A stretch of DNA of 64,000 nucleotides. Source: Clostridiales bacterium (GTDB taxonomy: Bacteria; Bacillota; Clostridia; Oscillospirales; Oscillospiraceae). Below the pieces are notes generated by a model that ran no database searches, was not told the origin of the DNA, and saw nothing but the letters and a program-made list of their open reading frames with translations. Position numbers and translations under genes: made by a program. Within the stretch, counting starts at the first letter, position 1. Each line of letters starts with the position of its first letter. The DNA is taken from positions 1-64,000 of the forward strand of contig SFLD01000005.1 of the NCBI GenBank assembly GCA_004553545.1. The letters run 5' to 3'. Positions 10,191 through 19,005 of the stretch are shown one piece after another.

Positions 10191-10560
10191 CGCGAGGCAA
10201 ACAGACAGTCGCGTGGGCAGGCCGAAAGGCCGTCCATGAGGAAAGTCCGGGCTCCACAGGGCAAGGATAGCGGGTAACGCCCGCCGAAGGCAACTTCAGG
10301 AAAAGTGCAACAGAGAGATACCGCCTTGCTGACGCTTGCGTCGGCGGGGTAAGGGTGGAAAGGCGAGGTAAGAGCTCACCCGATGGCTCGTGAAAGTGTC
10401 CATCGCTGTAAACTCTATCCGGAGCAACACCGGTATGGGAGCAGGGGCTTCGGGCCCCAAGGCTTGCCCGGCCGCTCCCGGGGTGGCTGGAACGACCCGG
10501 CGACGGGCCGTCTAGATAGATGACTGTCAAAAACAGAACCCGGCTTACCGTTTCCCTCGC
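10191..10560 (+). ncRNA. rnpB: RNase P RNA, bacterial class A
   Basis: Catalytic RNA that removes 5' leaders from pre-tRNA. Recognisable conserved blocks are GAGGAAAGTCCGGGCTCC near 10238, ACAGAGAGATACCGCC near 10310, AGATAGATGACTGTC near 10515 and ACAGAACCCGGCTTA near 10532. The ends GCGAGG (10192) and CCTCGC (10560) pair as helix P1. The loop pattern and CAGGGGCTTCGGGCCCC hairpin fit the A type rather than the Bacillus B type. Boundaries are set by the promoter and P1 pairing and may be off by a few bases. Confidence 0.95.
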
Positions 10561-10565
10561 AATAT

Positions 10566-10602
10566 GGCCCCGACCGCGGAACACGCGGCCGGGGCGCTTT
10601 TT
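10566..10602 (+). terminator. Terminator of rnpB
   Basis: Twelve-base-pair GC stem with one mismatch (GCCCCGACCGCG / CGCGGCCGGGGC) followed by GCTTTTT. Confidence 0.88.
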
Positions 10603-10699
10603 ATGCAATGCCGGAAGCAGCGGCTGCACTTTGAAAGGACCGATCCGACGGAGAGGTCCTCCCCCTTCCTTTTTCAGATCAAAGCGAAAGGAAGAATGA

Positions 10700-10735
10700 A
10701 TAGATTCCACAAAACCTAGGTTTTGTGGAATCTAT
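10700..10735. repeat. Perfect 36-bp palindrome in rnpB-rsgA gap
   Basis: The half-site ATAGATTCCACAAAACCT is followed without any spacer by its exact reverse complement. It is AT-rich against a GC-rich background and has no T-run on either side, so it does not look like a normal terminator. The rest of the gap (10603-10776) shows no gene. Confidence 0.9.
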
Positions 10736-10776
10736 CTATCAAAAGATACTCACATTGAAGGTCCGAACTGAAACCA

Positions 10777-10806
10777 CGAGCCCCGCAGCGTAAGCTGCGG
10801 GGCTCG
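10777..10806 (-). terminator. Terminator of the rsgA operon
   Basis: Perfect 13-bp stem CGAGCCCCGCAGC / GCTGCGGGGCTCG with loop GTAA, just after the rsgA stop. The minus-strand tail TGGTTTC is only weakly T-rich. Confidence 0.7.
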
Positions 10807-10810
10807 GTCC

Positions 10811-11698
10811 TTACTTCTTCTGTTCCCATTCCTTCAGGGGCTTCAGCTCCTCATAGAGCCGGAGATAGCTCTGATGCCGGCTCTTCTGGATCTCCCCATG
10901 GCGGACGGCCTCCAGCACGGCGCAGCCTTTCTCCTTGGTGTGGCTGCAGCCCACGAAGCGGCACTGGCCGAGATAGGGCCGGAACTCCAGAAAGGTCTCC
11001 GGCAGGTGCTGCTTCAGCTCCCAGTTCAGCTCCTCCGCCTCAAAGGAGGAGAAGCCCGGGGTGTCCATGATCTCCGCCCCGTTGGGGAGCCGGAAGAGCT
11101 CCACATGCCGGGTGGTGTGGCGTCCCCGGCCCAGGGCCTGGCTCACCTCCCCCACCTTCAGGGCGAAGCGGGGGTCCAGCCGGTTGAGGATGCTGGACTT
11201 TCCCACGCCGGAATTCCCTGTAAAGGCGGATAGCTTGCCAGAAAGCAGATCTTCCAGCTCTGCCATCCCCTCCCCCGTCTCGGCGCTGACCCGGAGGGTG
11301 GGGAATCCGGCGGCGGTATAGATCCGGTAGAGCTCCTCCGCCGGGTCCAGGTCATGCTTGTTGAGCAGCAGCACCACGCCGCAGTCCTTCAGGGCGGCCA
11401 CGGCGCTCATCCGGTCGATGAGGAAGGGGTCCGTCACCGGGATGGCTCCGGAGGCCACGATGACCAGCTGGTCGATGTTGGCCACCGCCGGACGCTGAAA
11501 GGCGTTCCGCCGGGGCAGGATCTCCTCCACATAGCCCTCGCCGTTGCCCAGCTCCCGGACAGCCACCCGGTCCCCCACCAGGGGGGAGAGGCCCTCCTTG
11601 CGGAACTTCCCCCGGGCCCGGCAGGTCAGGGTCTCCCCCGCCGCCGTGGCCACGTAGTAGAAGCCGCTGAGGGCCTTATCGATGCGTCCCTCCGTCAT
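10811..11698 (-). CDS. rsgA: Ribosome small subunit-dependent GTPase RsgA
   Basis: Circularly permuted GTPase that checks late 30S assembly. An N-terminal OB fold (about 1-65) is followed by G4 NKHD (113-116), then G1 GNSGVGKS (161-168), then G3 DTPG (212-215), the permuted order typical of RsgA. The zinc site uses C246, C251, H253 and C259. It is 295 residues. Its ATG overlaps the prkC stop by 4 bp (ATGA), so translation is coupled, and the prpC-prkC-rsgA order is the same as in Bacillus. Confidence 0.97.
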   Translation of the reverse strand: MTEGRIDKALSGFYYVATAAGETLTCRARGKFRKEGLSPLVGDRVAVRELGNGEGYVEEILPRRNAFQRPAVANIDQLVIVASGAIPVTDPFLIDRMSAVAALKDCGVVLLLNKHDLDPAEELYRIYTAAGFPTLRVSAETGEGMAELEDLLSGKLSAFTGNSGVGKSSILNRLDPRFALKVGEVSQALGRGRHTTRHVELFRLPNGAEIMDTPGFSSFEAEELNWELKQHLPETFLEFRPYLGQCRFVGCSHTKEKGCAVLEAVRHGEIQKSRHQSYLRLYEELKPLKEWEQKK

Positions 11699-13650
11699 CC
11701 GGTAAAGCTGACGCTGAACTGGGACTGCAGGGCCCCGTCGTAGTAGTAGGAAAGATAGCCGGTATCCTGGGTGGAGGTGAGTTTCACCGAGATGTGGCCC
11801 AGGGAGCAGTCCACGGTGTCGTGAAAGAACTCCACGCCGTCCAGCTCCACGATGAGCTCCACGGTGGAGCGGTCATCCGGCAGGGGGATGTCCACGGTGG
11901 TCTCCTTCACCGCCGGGGCGGCGCTGACAGAGAAGACGATGGTGCTGCCCTTGGGGACCTCCGTATTGGGGGCGATGCTCTGCTCCACCACGGTTCCCGC
12001 GGGCTGGTCGCTGGCCACCTCCTTCAGCTCCACCACCAGGCCGTAGGTTCCCTCGGCGTCGGCCTTGGCCTTTTCGGCGTTCATGGTGAGGAAGCTGGGG
12101 ATGGTGACAGGCTCCGGCCCCTTGCTGACCACGAGGACGATGGTGTCCCCCTGGCTCACAGGCTGGTCCTTCTCCGGGATGGTGGAGATGACGTTCCCGG
12201 CGGGGATCTCGTCGTCATACTCCTCCTGCTGCTCCACGGTGAGGCCGTACTCCTTGATGAGGTCCTTCAGGATGACATACTGGGCGTTGCGGACCTCCAG
12301 GCCCGTGACATCCAGCATCACGCCGTCCTCGGACCCGGCGGAGACCACCACGTGGATCACAAGGTCGCTCTTGCGGCTGCTGCCGTCCTTGGGGTCCTGG
12401 GATAGGATGATCCCCGCAGGCTGGTCGCTCTTCTCCGTGCTGTCCACGGTGATCTCAAAGACATCCTTGACGCCACTGAGGTTCATGGCGTCCTCCACGG
12501 TGTAGCCCGTGACCTTGGGGACGATGAACTCCTGGGTCCCGCCGCTGAAGGAGGCGAAGATGGCCCGGAAGAGGAAGAAGATCACAGCGAGAGCCGCCAC
12601 GAAGCCCACGGCCATCAACGCCGTCCGTCCGCCGGAGCCGCGCTTTTCGCTCCGGCCCCGGGGTTCCTCGTCGTCCTCCTCGTCCCGCTCCCGGCGATGG
12701 GGAGGCTGCGGCCGGGCGGGCTGGGCCGTGTGGGGCGGCTTTTTCAGAAGCCGGGTAGGCTCATCGGGCTCGTCGGTGGAGGGCCGCAGGTCCTCCAGAG
12801 AGAAATCCATACTGACACCGGGATTCTTCCGGAAGTCCTCCAGGTCCGCGATCATGGCATCCGCCGAGGGGTAGCGCTTGTTGATGTCCTGGGCCATGGC
12901 CTTCATGCAGATGAGCTCCAGGGCCTCCGGGATATCGGGATTGATCTCCCGGGGGGCCAGGGGGATGGAACTCAGGTGCTGGATGGCAACGGACACGGCG
13001 CTCTCCCCCTCAAAGGGCAGGCGGTTCGTCAGCATCTCATAGAGCACCACGCCGGAGGAGTAGATGTCGCTGCGGGCGTCGGCCCGGTCGCCTCTCGCCT
13101 GCTCCGGGGAGATATAGTGGACGGAGCCGAGTGCCTCCTGGGTCAGGGTCTGGGCGGAGTTCTCCAGGCACGCGATGCCGAAATCGGCCACCTTCACGCT
13201 GCCGTCCCGCAGGACCATGATGTTCTGGGGCTTGATGTCCCGGTGGACGATGCCGCGGCTGTGGGCGTGGGACAGCGCCCGCATGATCTGGGTGATGAAG
13301 TGCAGGGATTCCCGCCAGCTGAGCTGGCCCCGCTTCTCCATATACTGCTTCAGGGTGATGCCGTCGATGAGCTCCATGACGATGTACTCCACATCGCCGC
13401 CCTTGGAAACATCGTAGACCGAGACGATATTGGGGTGGGAGAGCTGGGCAACGGCCTGGGACTCCGCGTTGAAGCGGCGGCGGAAATCCTCGTCCTGGGC
13501 AAGGTCGCTCTTCAGAATCTTGATGGCCACGAGCCGGTTCAGATAGTGGCACTTGGCCTTGTAGACCACCGCCATGCCGCCGGTTCCGATGCGCTCTAAG
13601 ATCTCATAGCGGTTATCCAGCATTTTTCCGATGTACTGGTCCACGGTCAC
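11695..13650 (-). CDS. prkC: Serine/threonine protein kinase PrkC with PASTA domains
   Basis: Membrane kinase that senses peptidoglycan fragments or lipid II and phosphorylates cytoplasmic targets. Of 651 residues, the kinase domain covers about 14-275: glycine loop GTGGMAVVY, K44, catalytic D138 in HRDIKPQN, DFG at 156-158 and SPEQARGD. A proline/acid-rich linker (300-340) leads to one membrane helix (about 343-362). Three PASTA repeats follow (about 373-437, 442-509, 513-577), then a short unassigned C-terminal domain of about 70 residues. Start and stop overlap prpC and rsgA by 4 bp each. Confidence 0.97.
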   Translation of the reverse strand: MTVDQYIGKMLDNRYEILERIGTGGMAVVYKAKCHYLNRLVAIKILKSDLAQDEDFRRRFNAESQAVAQLSHPNIVSVYDVSKGGDVEYIVMELIDGITLKQYMEKRGQLSWRESLHFITQIMRALSHAHSRGIVHRDIKPQNIMVLRDGSVKVADFGIACLENSAQTLTQEALGSVHYISPEQARGDRADARSDIYSSGVVLYEMLTNRLPFEGESAVSVAIQHLSSIPLAPREINPDIPEALELICMKAMAQDINKRYPSADAMIADLEDFRKNPGVSMDFSLEDLRPSTDEPDEPTRLLKKPPHTAQPARPQPPHRRERDEEDDEEPRGRSEKRGSGGRTALMAVGFVAALAVIFFLFRAIFASFSGGTQEFIVPKVTGYTVEDAMNLSGVKDVFEITVDSTEKSDQPAGIILSQDPKDGSSRKSDLVIHVVVSAGSEDGVMLDVTGLEVRNAQYVILKDLIKEYGLTVEQQEEYDDEIPAGNVISTIPEKDQPVSQGDTIVLVVSKGPEPVTIPSFLTMNAEKAKADAEGTYGLVVELKEVASDQPAGTVVEQSIAPNTEVPKGSTIVFSVSAAPAVKETTVDIPLPDDRSTVELIVELDGVEFFHDTVDCSLGHISVKLTSTQDTGYLSYYYDGALQSQFSVSFTG

Positions 13651-14390
13651 TGGCCTCCTTCCGTCTGCCGCATGAGAACGGCAGTCACATTATCCGGCGC
13701 GCCATGCTCCTTGGCGATGGCCAGCAGCCGGGAAAGGCAGCTCTCCTCATCCCCGCCGTGGAGGATCTCAAAGAGCATTTCCTGGTCTGTCACGGTGATG
13801 GTGAGCCCGTCCGTGCAGAGGAGCAGGTACTCTCCTTCCGAGAGCGTCGTCCGGTAGCCGTCGCTCTCCACGGTCTCGTCCGTGCCCAGGGCCCGGGTGA
13901 TGAGGTTGCGGTTGGGGTGGCGGCGGGCCTCCTCCTCGGTGATGTCGCCCCGCTCCACCATGCTCTCCACCAGGGAGTGGTCCCGGGTGATGCGCTGGAT
14001 CCCCTCGGCGGTGATGCGGTAGGCCCGGCTGTCACCCACGTTGACCAGCACGATGCCGTCCTTCCCGCTGACGGCGGATACCAGCGTCGTGCCCATGCCG
14101 GCGTACTCCGGCTTTCTCGCCGCCTCCTCCCGGATGGCCCGGTTGGCCTGAGAGGCCGCCGCCGCCATGGCCGCCTGGACGGCATCCAGGTCCATGCCTT
14201 CCCGCAGCGTCTCCCCCAGGGCCTCCCGATAGGCCCGGACGGCGATCTCGCTGGCCAGCTTCCCGGCAGCGGCGCCGCCCATGCCGTCGCAGACGACGCA
14301 GATGTCAAAGCCATTGCGGCTCTCCACGGCGTAGGCGTCCTGGTTTTCCCTGCGGACCAGGCCCACGTCGGTGATGCCCCAGATCTTCAT
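13647..14390 (-). CDS. prpC: PP2C-family serine/threonine phosphatase (PrpC/Stp)
   Basis: Metal-dependent phosphatase that reverses PrkC phosphorylation. Metal-ligand motifs are visible: RRENQDA near residue 14, CDGMGG near residue 34, VGDSRAY near 117 and the C-terminal GAPDNVTAVL. The length of 247 is typical. It overlaps rlmN upstream and prkC downstream by 4 bp each, making a coupled phosphatase/kinase pair. Confidence 0.96.
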   Translation of the reverse strand: MKIWGITDVGLVRRENQDAYAVESRNGFDICVVCDGMGGAAAGKLASEIAVRAYREALGETLREGMDLDAVQAAMAAAASQANRAIREEAARKPEYAGMGTTLVSAVSGKDGIVLVNVGDSRAYRITAEGIQRITRDHSLVESMVERGDITEEEARRHPNRNLITRALGTDETVESDGYRTTLSEGEYLLLCTDGLTITVTDQEMLFEILHGGDEESCLSRLLAIAKEHGAPDNVTAVLMRQTEGGQ

Positions 14391-15421
14391 GGGTTTCCCC
14401 CTTTCTCCTGCATGGCCTTCCTGCGGAGCTGTCCGCAGGAGGCGTCGATATCCCCGCCGAGGCTCCGGCGGACGGTGGCCGTCAGTCCGTGGGACTCCAG
14501 CCGCTTCTGGAAAGCCGCCACCCGTTTGGAAGGCTTCAGCGGGCTCTCCGCCACGTCGTTGAGGGGGATAAGGTTCACATGCCCCGGCATCCCCCGGAGC
14601 TTCTCGGCGATGAGGTCCGCCTGCCAGTCGTGATCGTTGACGCCGTCGATCATGGCGTACTCAAAGCTGATGCGCCGCCCGGTCTTCTGGAAGTACCGGT
14701 GGCAGGCCCGGAAGAGCTCCTCCACATCCCAGGCCCGGTTCACGGGCATGATCCTGGATCGCGTCTCGCTGTCCGGCGCGTGGAGGGAGACGGACAGCGT
14801 CAGCTGCAGGTCCCGCTCCGCCAGGCGCTCAATGCCCGGCACCACGCCGCAGGTGGAGAGGGAGATGTGCCGCATGCCGATGTTCTGCCCCTCCGGATGG
14901 TTCACGAGCTCCAGAAAGCGGAGGACGTTATCCAGGTTATCCATAGGCTCACCGATGCCCATCAAAACGATGTTGGAGACCGGCAGCCCCGAGTCCTTCT
15001 GGACGAAGATTACCTGGTCCAGCATCTCCCCCGGCGTCAGGTCCCGGACCTTGCCCGCGATGGTGGAGGCGCAGAAGGCGCAGCCCATCCGGCAGCCCAC
15101 CTGGGAGGAGATGCAGACGGTGTTCCCATGGTGGTACTGCATCAGAACCGACTCGATGCAGTTGCCGTCCGCCAGCTCCCAGAGGTATTTCACCGTGCCG
15201 TCCAGTTTGGAGGTCTGCTTCCGGGCGACCACCGGCGGCGTCAGGAGGCAGGTCTCCCGCAGCTTCTCCCGCAGGGGCTTGGAGAGGTTCGTCATCTCGT
15301 CGAAGCTCTCCGCCCCCTTCTGGAGCCAGGCGAAGAGCTGTCTGCCCCGAAAGGCGGGCTCCCCCAGGGAGCGGAGCAGCTCCGTGATCTCCTGTTGGGT
15401 CATGGATCGGATGTCATTCAT
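14387..15421 (-). CDS. rlmN: 23S rRNA (adenine(2503)-C2)-methyltransferase RlmN
   Basis: Radical-SAM enzyme methylating A2503 of 23S rRNA and A37 of some tRNAs. The iron-sulfur motif is CRMGCAFC, with MGIGEPMDN and the C-terminal block ending ASCGQLR that carries the methyl-accepting cysteine. It has 344 residues, as expected. It overlaps rsmB and prpC by 4 bp each. Confidence 0.97.
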   Translation of the reverse strand: MNDIRSMTQQEITELLRSLGEPAFRGRQLFAWLQKGAESFDEMTNLSKPLREKLRETCLLTPPVVARKQTSKLDGTVKYLWELADGNCIESVLMQYHHGNTVCISSQVGCRMGCAFCASTIAGKVRDLTPGEMLDQVIFVQKDSGLPVSNIVLMGIGEPMDNLDNVLRFLELVNHPEGQNIGMRHISLSTCGVVPGIERLAERDLQLTLSVSLHAPDSETRSRIMPVNRAWDVEELFRACHRYFQKTGRRISFEYAMIDGVNDHDWQADLIAEKLRGMPGHVNLIPLNDVAESPLKPSKRVAAFQKRLESHGLTATVRRSLGGDIDASCGQLRRKAMQEKGGNP

Positions 15422-16749
15422 GTCGCTTTCCTCATGCGGCAGATGTAAAAGCCGTCTGTCCCCTGCCGCTGGGGCCAGAGGGTGATCTGTCCCTCCGGGA
15501 CCTCCCCGACGGGCAGGGCAAAGCTCTCCCGGCGGAAGTCCGGATGCCCGGCCAGGAACTCGTCCGTCACCTGGCCGTTCTCCTCCGGCAGGATGGTGCA
15601 GGTGGAGTAGAGCAGCAGCCCGCCGGGCTTCACATAGCGGCTGGCGTTCTCCAGGATCGCCGTCTGTACCACCGGCAGGGCGAAGAGATCGTCCGCCTTC
15701 TTGTAGCGGATCTCCGGCTTTTTCCGGATGATGCCAAGCCCCGAGCAGGGGGCGTCCACGAGAACGAGGTCAAATGCGTTCTCCCACTCCGCCCGAAAGG
15801 AACGCCCGTCCAGGGCCGCCGTCTCAATGGCTGTCAAGTGGAGACGCTTTGCACCCGCCTCGATGCGGCGGAGCTTGTTCTCATAGAGGTCGCAGGCCAC
15901 GATCCGGCCCTTATCCCCCATGGCCATGGCACAGCGGAAGCTCTTGCCGCCGGGGGCGGCACAGACATCCAGCACCTGTTCCCCGCCCCGAAGGTCCATG
16001 GCCTCGGTGACGAGGGCCGCAGCGTCATCCTGGACCTGGAAGTGGCCCGCCTGAAAGGCAGCGAGCTTCGTCAGATTCCCGGTGCCCCGGAGCTGGAAGC
16101 TCCCGGGCAGCAGCCCCGGCGTCACCTGGACGCCCTCGGCTTCCAGCGAGGCCCGCAGGGCCTCCGGCGCGGTCAGGATCGTGTTGGTCTGGACGGTGAT
16201 GGGCGCCGGAGCGTTGTCCGCCCGGAGGAAGCACTCCGCCTCCTCCCGGCCCACCAGGCTCAGCAGCCGCCGCACCAGCCACTTGGGATGGCTGTAGCGG
16301 GTGGCAAGGTAGGAGACCGCGTCCTTTTCCGGCACCGGGGGCAGGTTATCCTTGTTGGCAGCCACCTTCCGGAGCACGGCGTTGACCAAGCCCGAGGCCT
16401 GGCCCCGGCCGCAGTCCCGGCAGAGCTCCACAGAGGTATTCACCGCCGCGCTGTCCGGCACACGGTCCAGAAAGACGATCTGATAGGCTCCCAGCCGCAG
16501 GATGTCCGCCAAGGGCTTTTGCAGATGGTCGATCTTCTGGGAGCAGTAGGCCCCCAGATAATGGTCCAGCAGCGCCCGATTCTGCAGCACGCCGTAGACC
16601 AGGCGGGCGGCGAGAGCCGCCTCCTGGCCCGCAAGGCCGCTGCGCCGGAGCTCCGCGTCCAGGCCCGCGTCCGCCCAGGCGGCGGCGCGGTCCATCTGCC
16701 GCAGCACCCGCAGGGCCGCGGAGCGGGCGTCGTTCCGTTCTTCCCTCAT
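15418..16749 (-). CDS. rsmB: 16S rRNA (cytosine(967)-C5)-methyltransferase RsmB
   Basis: SAM-dependent methyltransferase acting on C967 of 16S rRNA. An N-terminal NusB-like domain (about 1-140) precedes a Rossmann methylase with VLDVCAAPGGKS, the DAPCSGLG motif and the catalytic cysteine in YSTCTILPEEN. It is 443 residues. The ATG overlaps the yugP stop by 4 bp. Confidence 0.96.
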   Translation of the reverse strand: MREERNDARSAALRVLRQMDRAAAWADAGLDAELRRSGLAGQEAALAARLVYGVLQNRALLDHYLGAYCSQKIDHLQKPLADILRLGAYQIVFLDRVPDSAAVNTSVELCRDCGRGQASGLVNAVLRKVAANKDNLPPVPEKDAVSYLATRYSHPKWLVRRLLSLVGREEAECFLRADNAPAPITVQTNTILTAPEALRASLEAEGVQVTPGLLPGSFQLRGTGNLTKLAAFQAGHFQVQDDAAALVTEAMDLRGGEQVLDVCAAPGGKSFRCAMAMGDKGRIVACDLYENKLRRIEAGAKRLHLTAIETAALDGRSFRAEWENAFDLVLVDAPCSGLGIIRKKPEIRYKKADDLFALPVVQTAILENASRYVKPGGLLLYSTCTILPEENGQVTDEFLAGHPDFRRESFALPVGEVPEGQITLWPQRQGTDGFYICRMRKAT

Positions 16750-17429
16750 CTCCGGCCTCCCCGGCGGTCGCTGCCGCCGCCCCGGCCCAGGAAGATGAGA
16801 AGGAAGCGCAGCAGCTGCAGAAGGGACGTCAGCAGCGCCGCCACATAGGTCATGGCGGCGGCCTTCAGTACCCGGCCCGCGCCCCGGGCCTCCTCCTCGT
16901 CCAGCAGGCCCTGACCCTCAATGGTATCCATGGCCCGGCGGGAGGCATTGAACTCCACCGGCAGCGTCACCATCTGGAAAAACGTGGTGACAGAGAACAG
17001 CAGGATGCCGATGCCGAAGAGCATCTGGCTGTAGAGAAAGAGCCCGATGAAGAGCAGCACCATGGAGGCCTGGGAGCTGAGGTTCGTCACGGAGACGATG
17101 GCGCTCCGCAGCCGCACGGGGGCATAACCCTCGGCATACTGCACGGCGTGGCCTGCCTCGTGGGCGGCGACGCCCACCGCCGCCACGGTATCCGCGGCGT
17201 AGACGGTCTCGGAGAGGTAGATGGTGTTGTCCCGGGGGTCATAGTGGTCCGTGAGGCTGCCCCGGACGGGCCGGATGGCAACATCCGTGACCCCGTGGGT
17301 CCGCAGGACGGCCTCCGCCGCCTGGGCCCCGGTAAGGCCCCTGCGGTTCCGGACGGCGCTGTAGCGCCGGAAGTTCCCGTTCACCTGGATCTGCGCCGCG
17401 ACGCTGAGGATCAGGATGGGGATCAGCAC
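16746..17429 (-). CDS. yugP: YugP-family zinc metallopeptidase (membrane)
   Basis: Membrane zinc peptidase of the YugP/DUF4953-like neutral protease group; substrate unknown. The zinc motif HEAGH is at residues 90-94 counted from the GTG used here. Hydrophobic segments occur at the N-terminus, about 115-155, and near the C-terminus. The GTG at 17427-17429 has no ribosome site, and family-like sequence (NDYSYFLAQNLYCIV) continues upstream to AAGGAG. No ATG, GTG or TTG lies in frame there; an ATC at 17472-17474 is at the right distance. The true start is therefore uncertain. The gene lies between fmt and rsmB, as in other Firmicutes. Confidence 0.88.
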   Translation of the reverse strand: MLIPILILSVAAQIQVNGNFRRYSAVRNRRGLTGAQAAEAVLRTHGVTDVAIRPVRGSLTDHYDPRDNTIYLSETVYAADTVAAVGVAAHEAGHAVQYAEGYAPVRLRSAIVSVTNLSSQASMVLLFIGLFLYSQMLFGIGILLFSVTTFFQMVTLPVEFNASRRAMDTIEGQGLLDEEEARGAGRVLKAAAMTYVAALLTSLLQLLRFLLIFLGRGGGSDRRGGRR

Positions 17430-17519
17430 GATGCAGTAAAGGTTCTGGGCCAGAAAGTAGGAATAGTCGTTGATAGGTCTTCCGCTCCTTTGCGATGGGA
17501 TACTCCCCGCTGGGGGAGG

Positions 17520-18431
17520 TCAAAGCTGGATGGGATGTCCGTTCAGGTAGCTGGCGGCGTTCATGCGCTTGCCGCCCTCGCCCTGGAGCTCCAGGATGCG
17601 GAGGCTCCGCCCGTCGCCGCAGGCGATCTCGATACCCCGCTTGTCCGCCCGCAGGATGGTCCCCGGCGCAGCGGCGGTCTCGCCGCCGATCACCGAGCGG
17701 AAGAGCTTGCAGCTCCGGCCGTCGATCTCGGCGATGGCGCAGGGCCAGGGCTGCAGGCCCCGGATCTGGCAGTGGATGGCGCTGGCGGGGCAGCTCCAGT
17801 CCACCGGGGACATGGCCTTCGTCAGCATGGGGGCGTAGGTGAAGGCGGACTCGTCCTGGGGCGTCCGGGCAGCCGTGCCGTCCGCCAGATGGGGGATGGT
17901 CCCGACCAACAGTTCCCCGCCCAACTTTGCCAGGCGGTCCCAGAGCTCCGGTGCCGTCTCCTCCGCCCCGATGGCGGTCTTCGCCGTGGAAATGACATCC
18001 CCGGCGTCCAGCCGCTTCGTCATATACATGATGGAAACGCCGGTCTCCGCCTCCCCGTCCAGCACCGCCCACTGGATGGGCGCCGCCCCCCGGTACTTGG
18101 GCAGCAGGGACGCGTGGACGTTGATGGAGCCGTACTTCGGCACATCCAGGAGCTTCTGGGGCAGGATCTGGCCGTAGGCCACCACCACGGTGAGCTCCGG
18201 AGCCAGGTCCTCCACCAGCTTCTGGGTCGCCTCGTCCTTTGCCGTGATGGGCTGGTAGACGGGGATACTATGGGCCAGGGCGGCTTCCTTCACCGCCGAA
18301 TAGGTCACTTTGTTCCGGTTCCGGGGCTTGTCCGGCTGGGTCAGCACGCCGCAGACCTCGTGGCCCGCAGCCACCAGCGCCTCCAGCGACACCGCCGCAA
18401 AGTCCGGTGTGCCCATGAAGAGAATCCTCAT
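17520..18431 (-). CDS. fmt: Methionyl-tRNA formyltransferase
   Basis: Formylates initiator Met-tRNA using 10-formyltetrahydrofolate. The N-terminal domain starts MRILFMGTPDFA and contains the catalytic block INVHASLLPKYRGAAPIQ (N, H and a following D). The C-terminal OB fold (about 205-303) is complete. ATG overlaps the def stop by 4 bp, so the two partners of the formyl-methionine cycle are coupled. Confidence 0.97.
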   Translation of the reverse strand: MRILFMGTPDFAAVSLEALVAAGHEVCGVLTQPDKPRNRNKVTYSAVKEAALAHSIPVYQPITAKDEATQKLVEDLAPELTVVVAYGQILPQKLLDVPKYGSINVHASLLPKYRGAAPIQWAVLDGEAETGVSIMYMTKRLDAGDVISTAKTAIGAEETAPELWDRLAKLGGELLVGTIPHLADGTAARTPQDESAFTYAPMLTKAMSPVDWSCPASAIHCQIRGLQPWPCAIAEIDGRSCKLFRSVIGGETAAAPGTILRADKRGIEIACGDGRSLRILELQGEGGKRMNAASYLNGHPIQL

Positions 18432-18925
18432 TCCTCACCGTGCTCCTTCAGGTATTCCTCGATCTCGTCCTCCGTCAGGAAGTGGTCCACATGCTCCACG
18501 AAGAGGTGGCCGTCCAGGTGCTCGATCTCGTGGCAGAAGGCCCGGGCGGTGAGGCCCTGGGCCTCCGCCTCAAACCAGTTGCCGTCCCGGTCCTGAGCCC
18601 GGACCCGGACGATGTTGGGCCGCTCCACCACGGCGAACTTCCCAGGCACGCTGAGGCAGCCCTCGAGACCGCTCTGCTTGCCCTCGGTCTTGATGATCTC
18701 GGGATTGACGAGCTCCAGATAGCACTCGTTGGCCTCGTCCAGCACCAGACAGACCCGGCGCAGGATGCCCACCTGTGGCGCGGCCAGGCCGGCGCCGTTG
18801 GCGTCTGCCAGGGTCTCCGCCATGTCGTCCAGCAGCTGATGCAGGCGGCCGTTGAAGGCCGTCACCGGGCGGCAGACCTTGGTGAGGCAGCTGTCCCCTT
18901 CCAGTACGATGGTTCTCAATGCCAT
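18428..18925 (-). CDS. def: Peptide deformylase
   Basis: Removes the N-formyl group from new proteins. The three metal/catalytic motifs are GAGLAAPQ (44-51), EGCLS (88-92, metal ligand C90) and HEIEH (132-136). ATG at 18923-18925 follows GAAGGAC; a frame extending to 19009 adds only a basic non-family stretch. The protein has 165 residues. It overlaps fmt by 4 bp. Confidence 0.96.
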   Translation of the reverse strand: MALRTIVLEGDSCLTKVCRPVTAFNGRLHQLLDDMAETLADANGAGLAAPQVGILRRVCLVLDEANECYLELVNPEIIKTEGKQSGLEGCLSVPGKFAVVERPNIVRVRAQDRDGNWFEAEAQGLTARAFCHEIEHLDGHLFVEHVDHFLTEDEIEEYLKEHGEE

Positions 18926-19005
18926 AGTTCTTGTCCTTCTCTCCCGGCGGGGTCTCCGCCGTTTTCTTTCGTAATTCATAGTACCCTCCGTTGACAAGGG
19001 CATCC

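Noticed and set aside
10700..10735. Palindrome interpreted as a terminator
   Set aside because: No T-run on either strand, and both flanking units already have GC-rich terminators.
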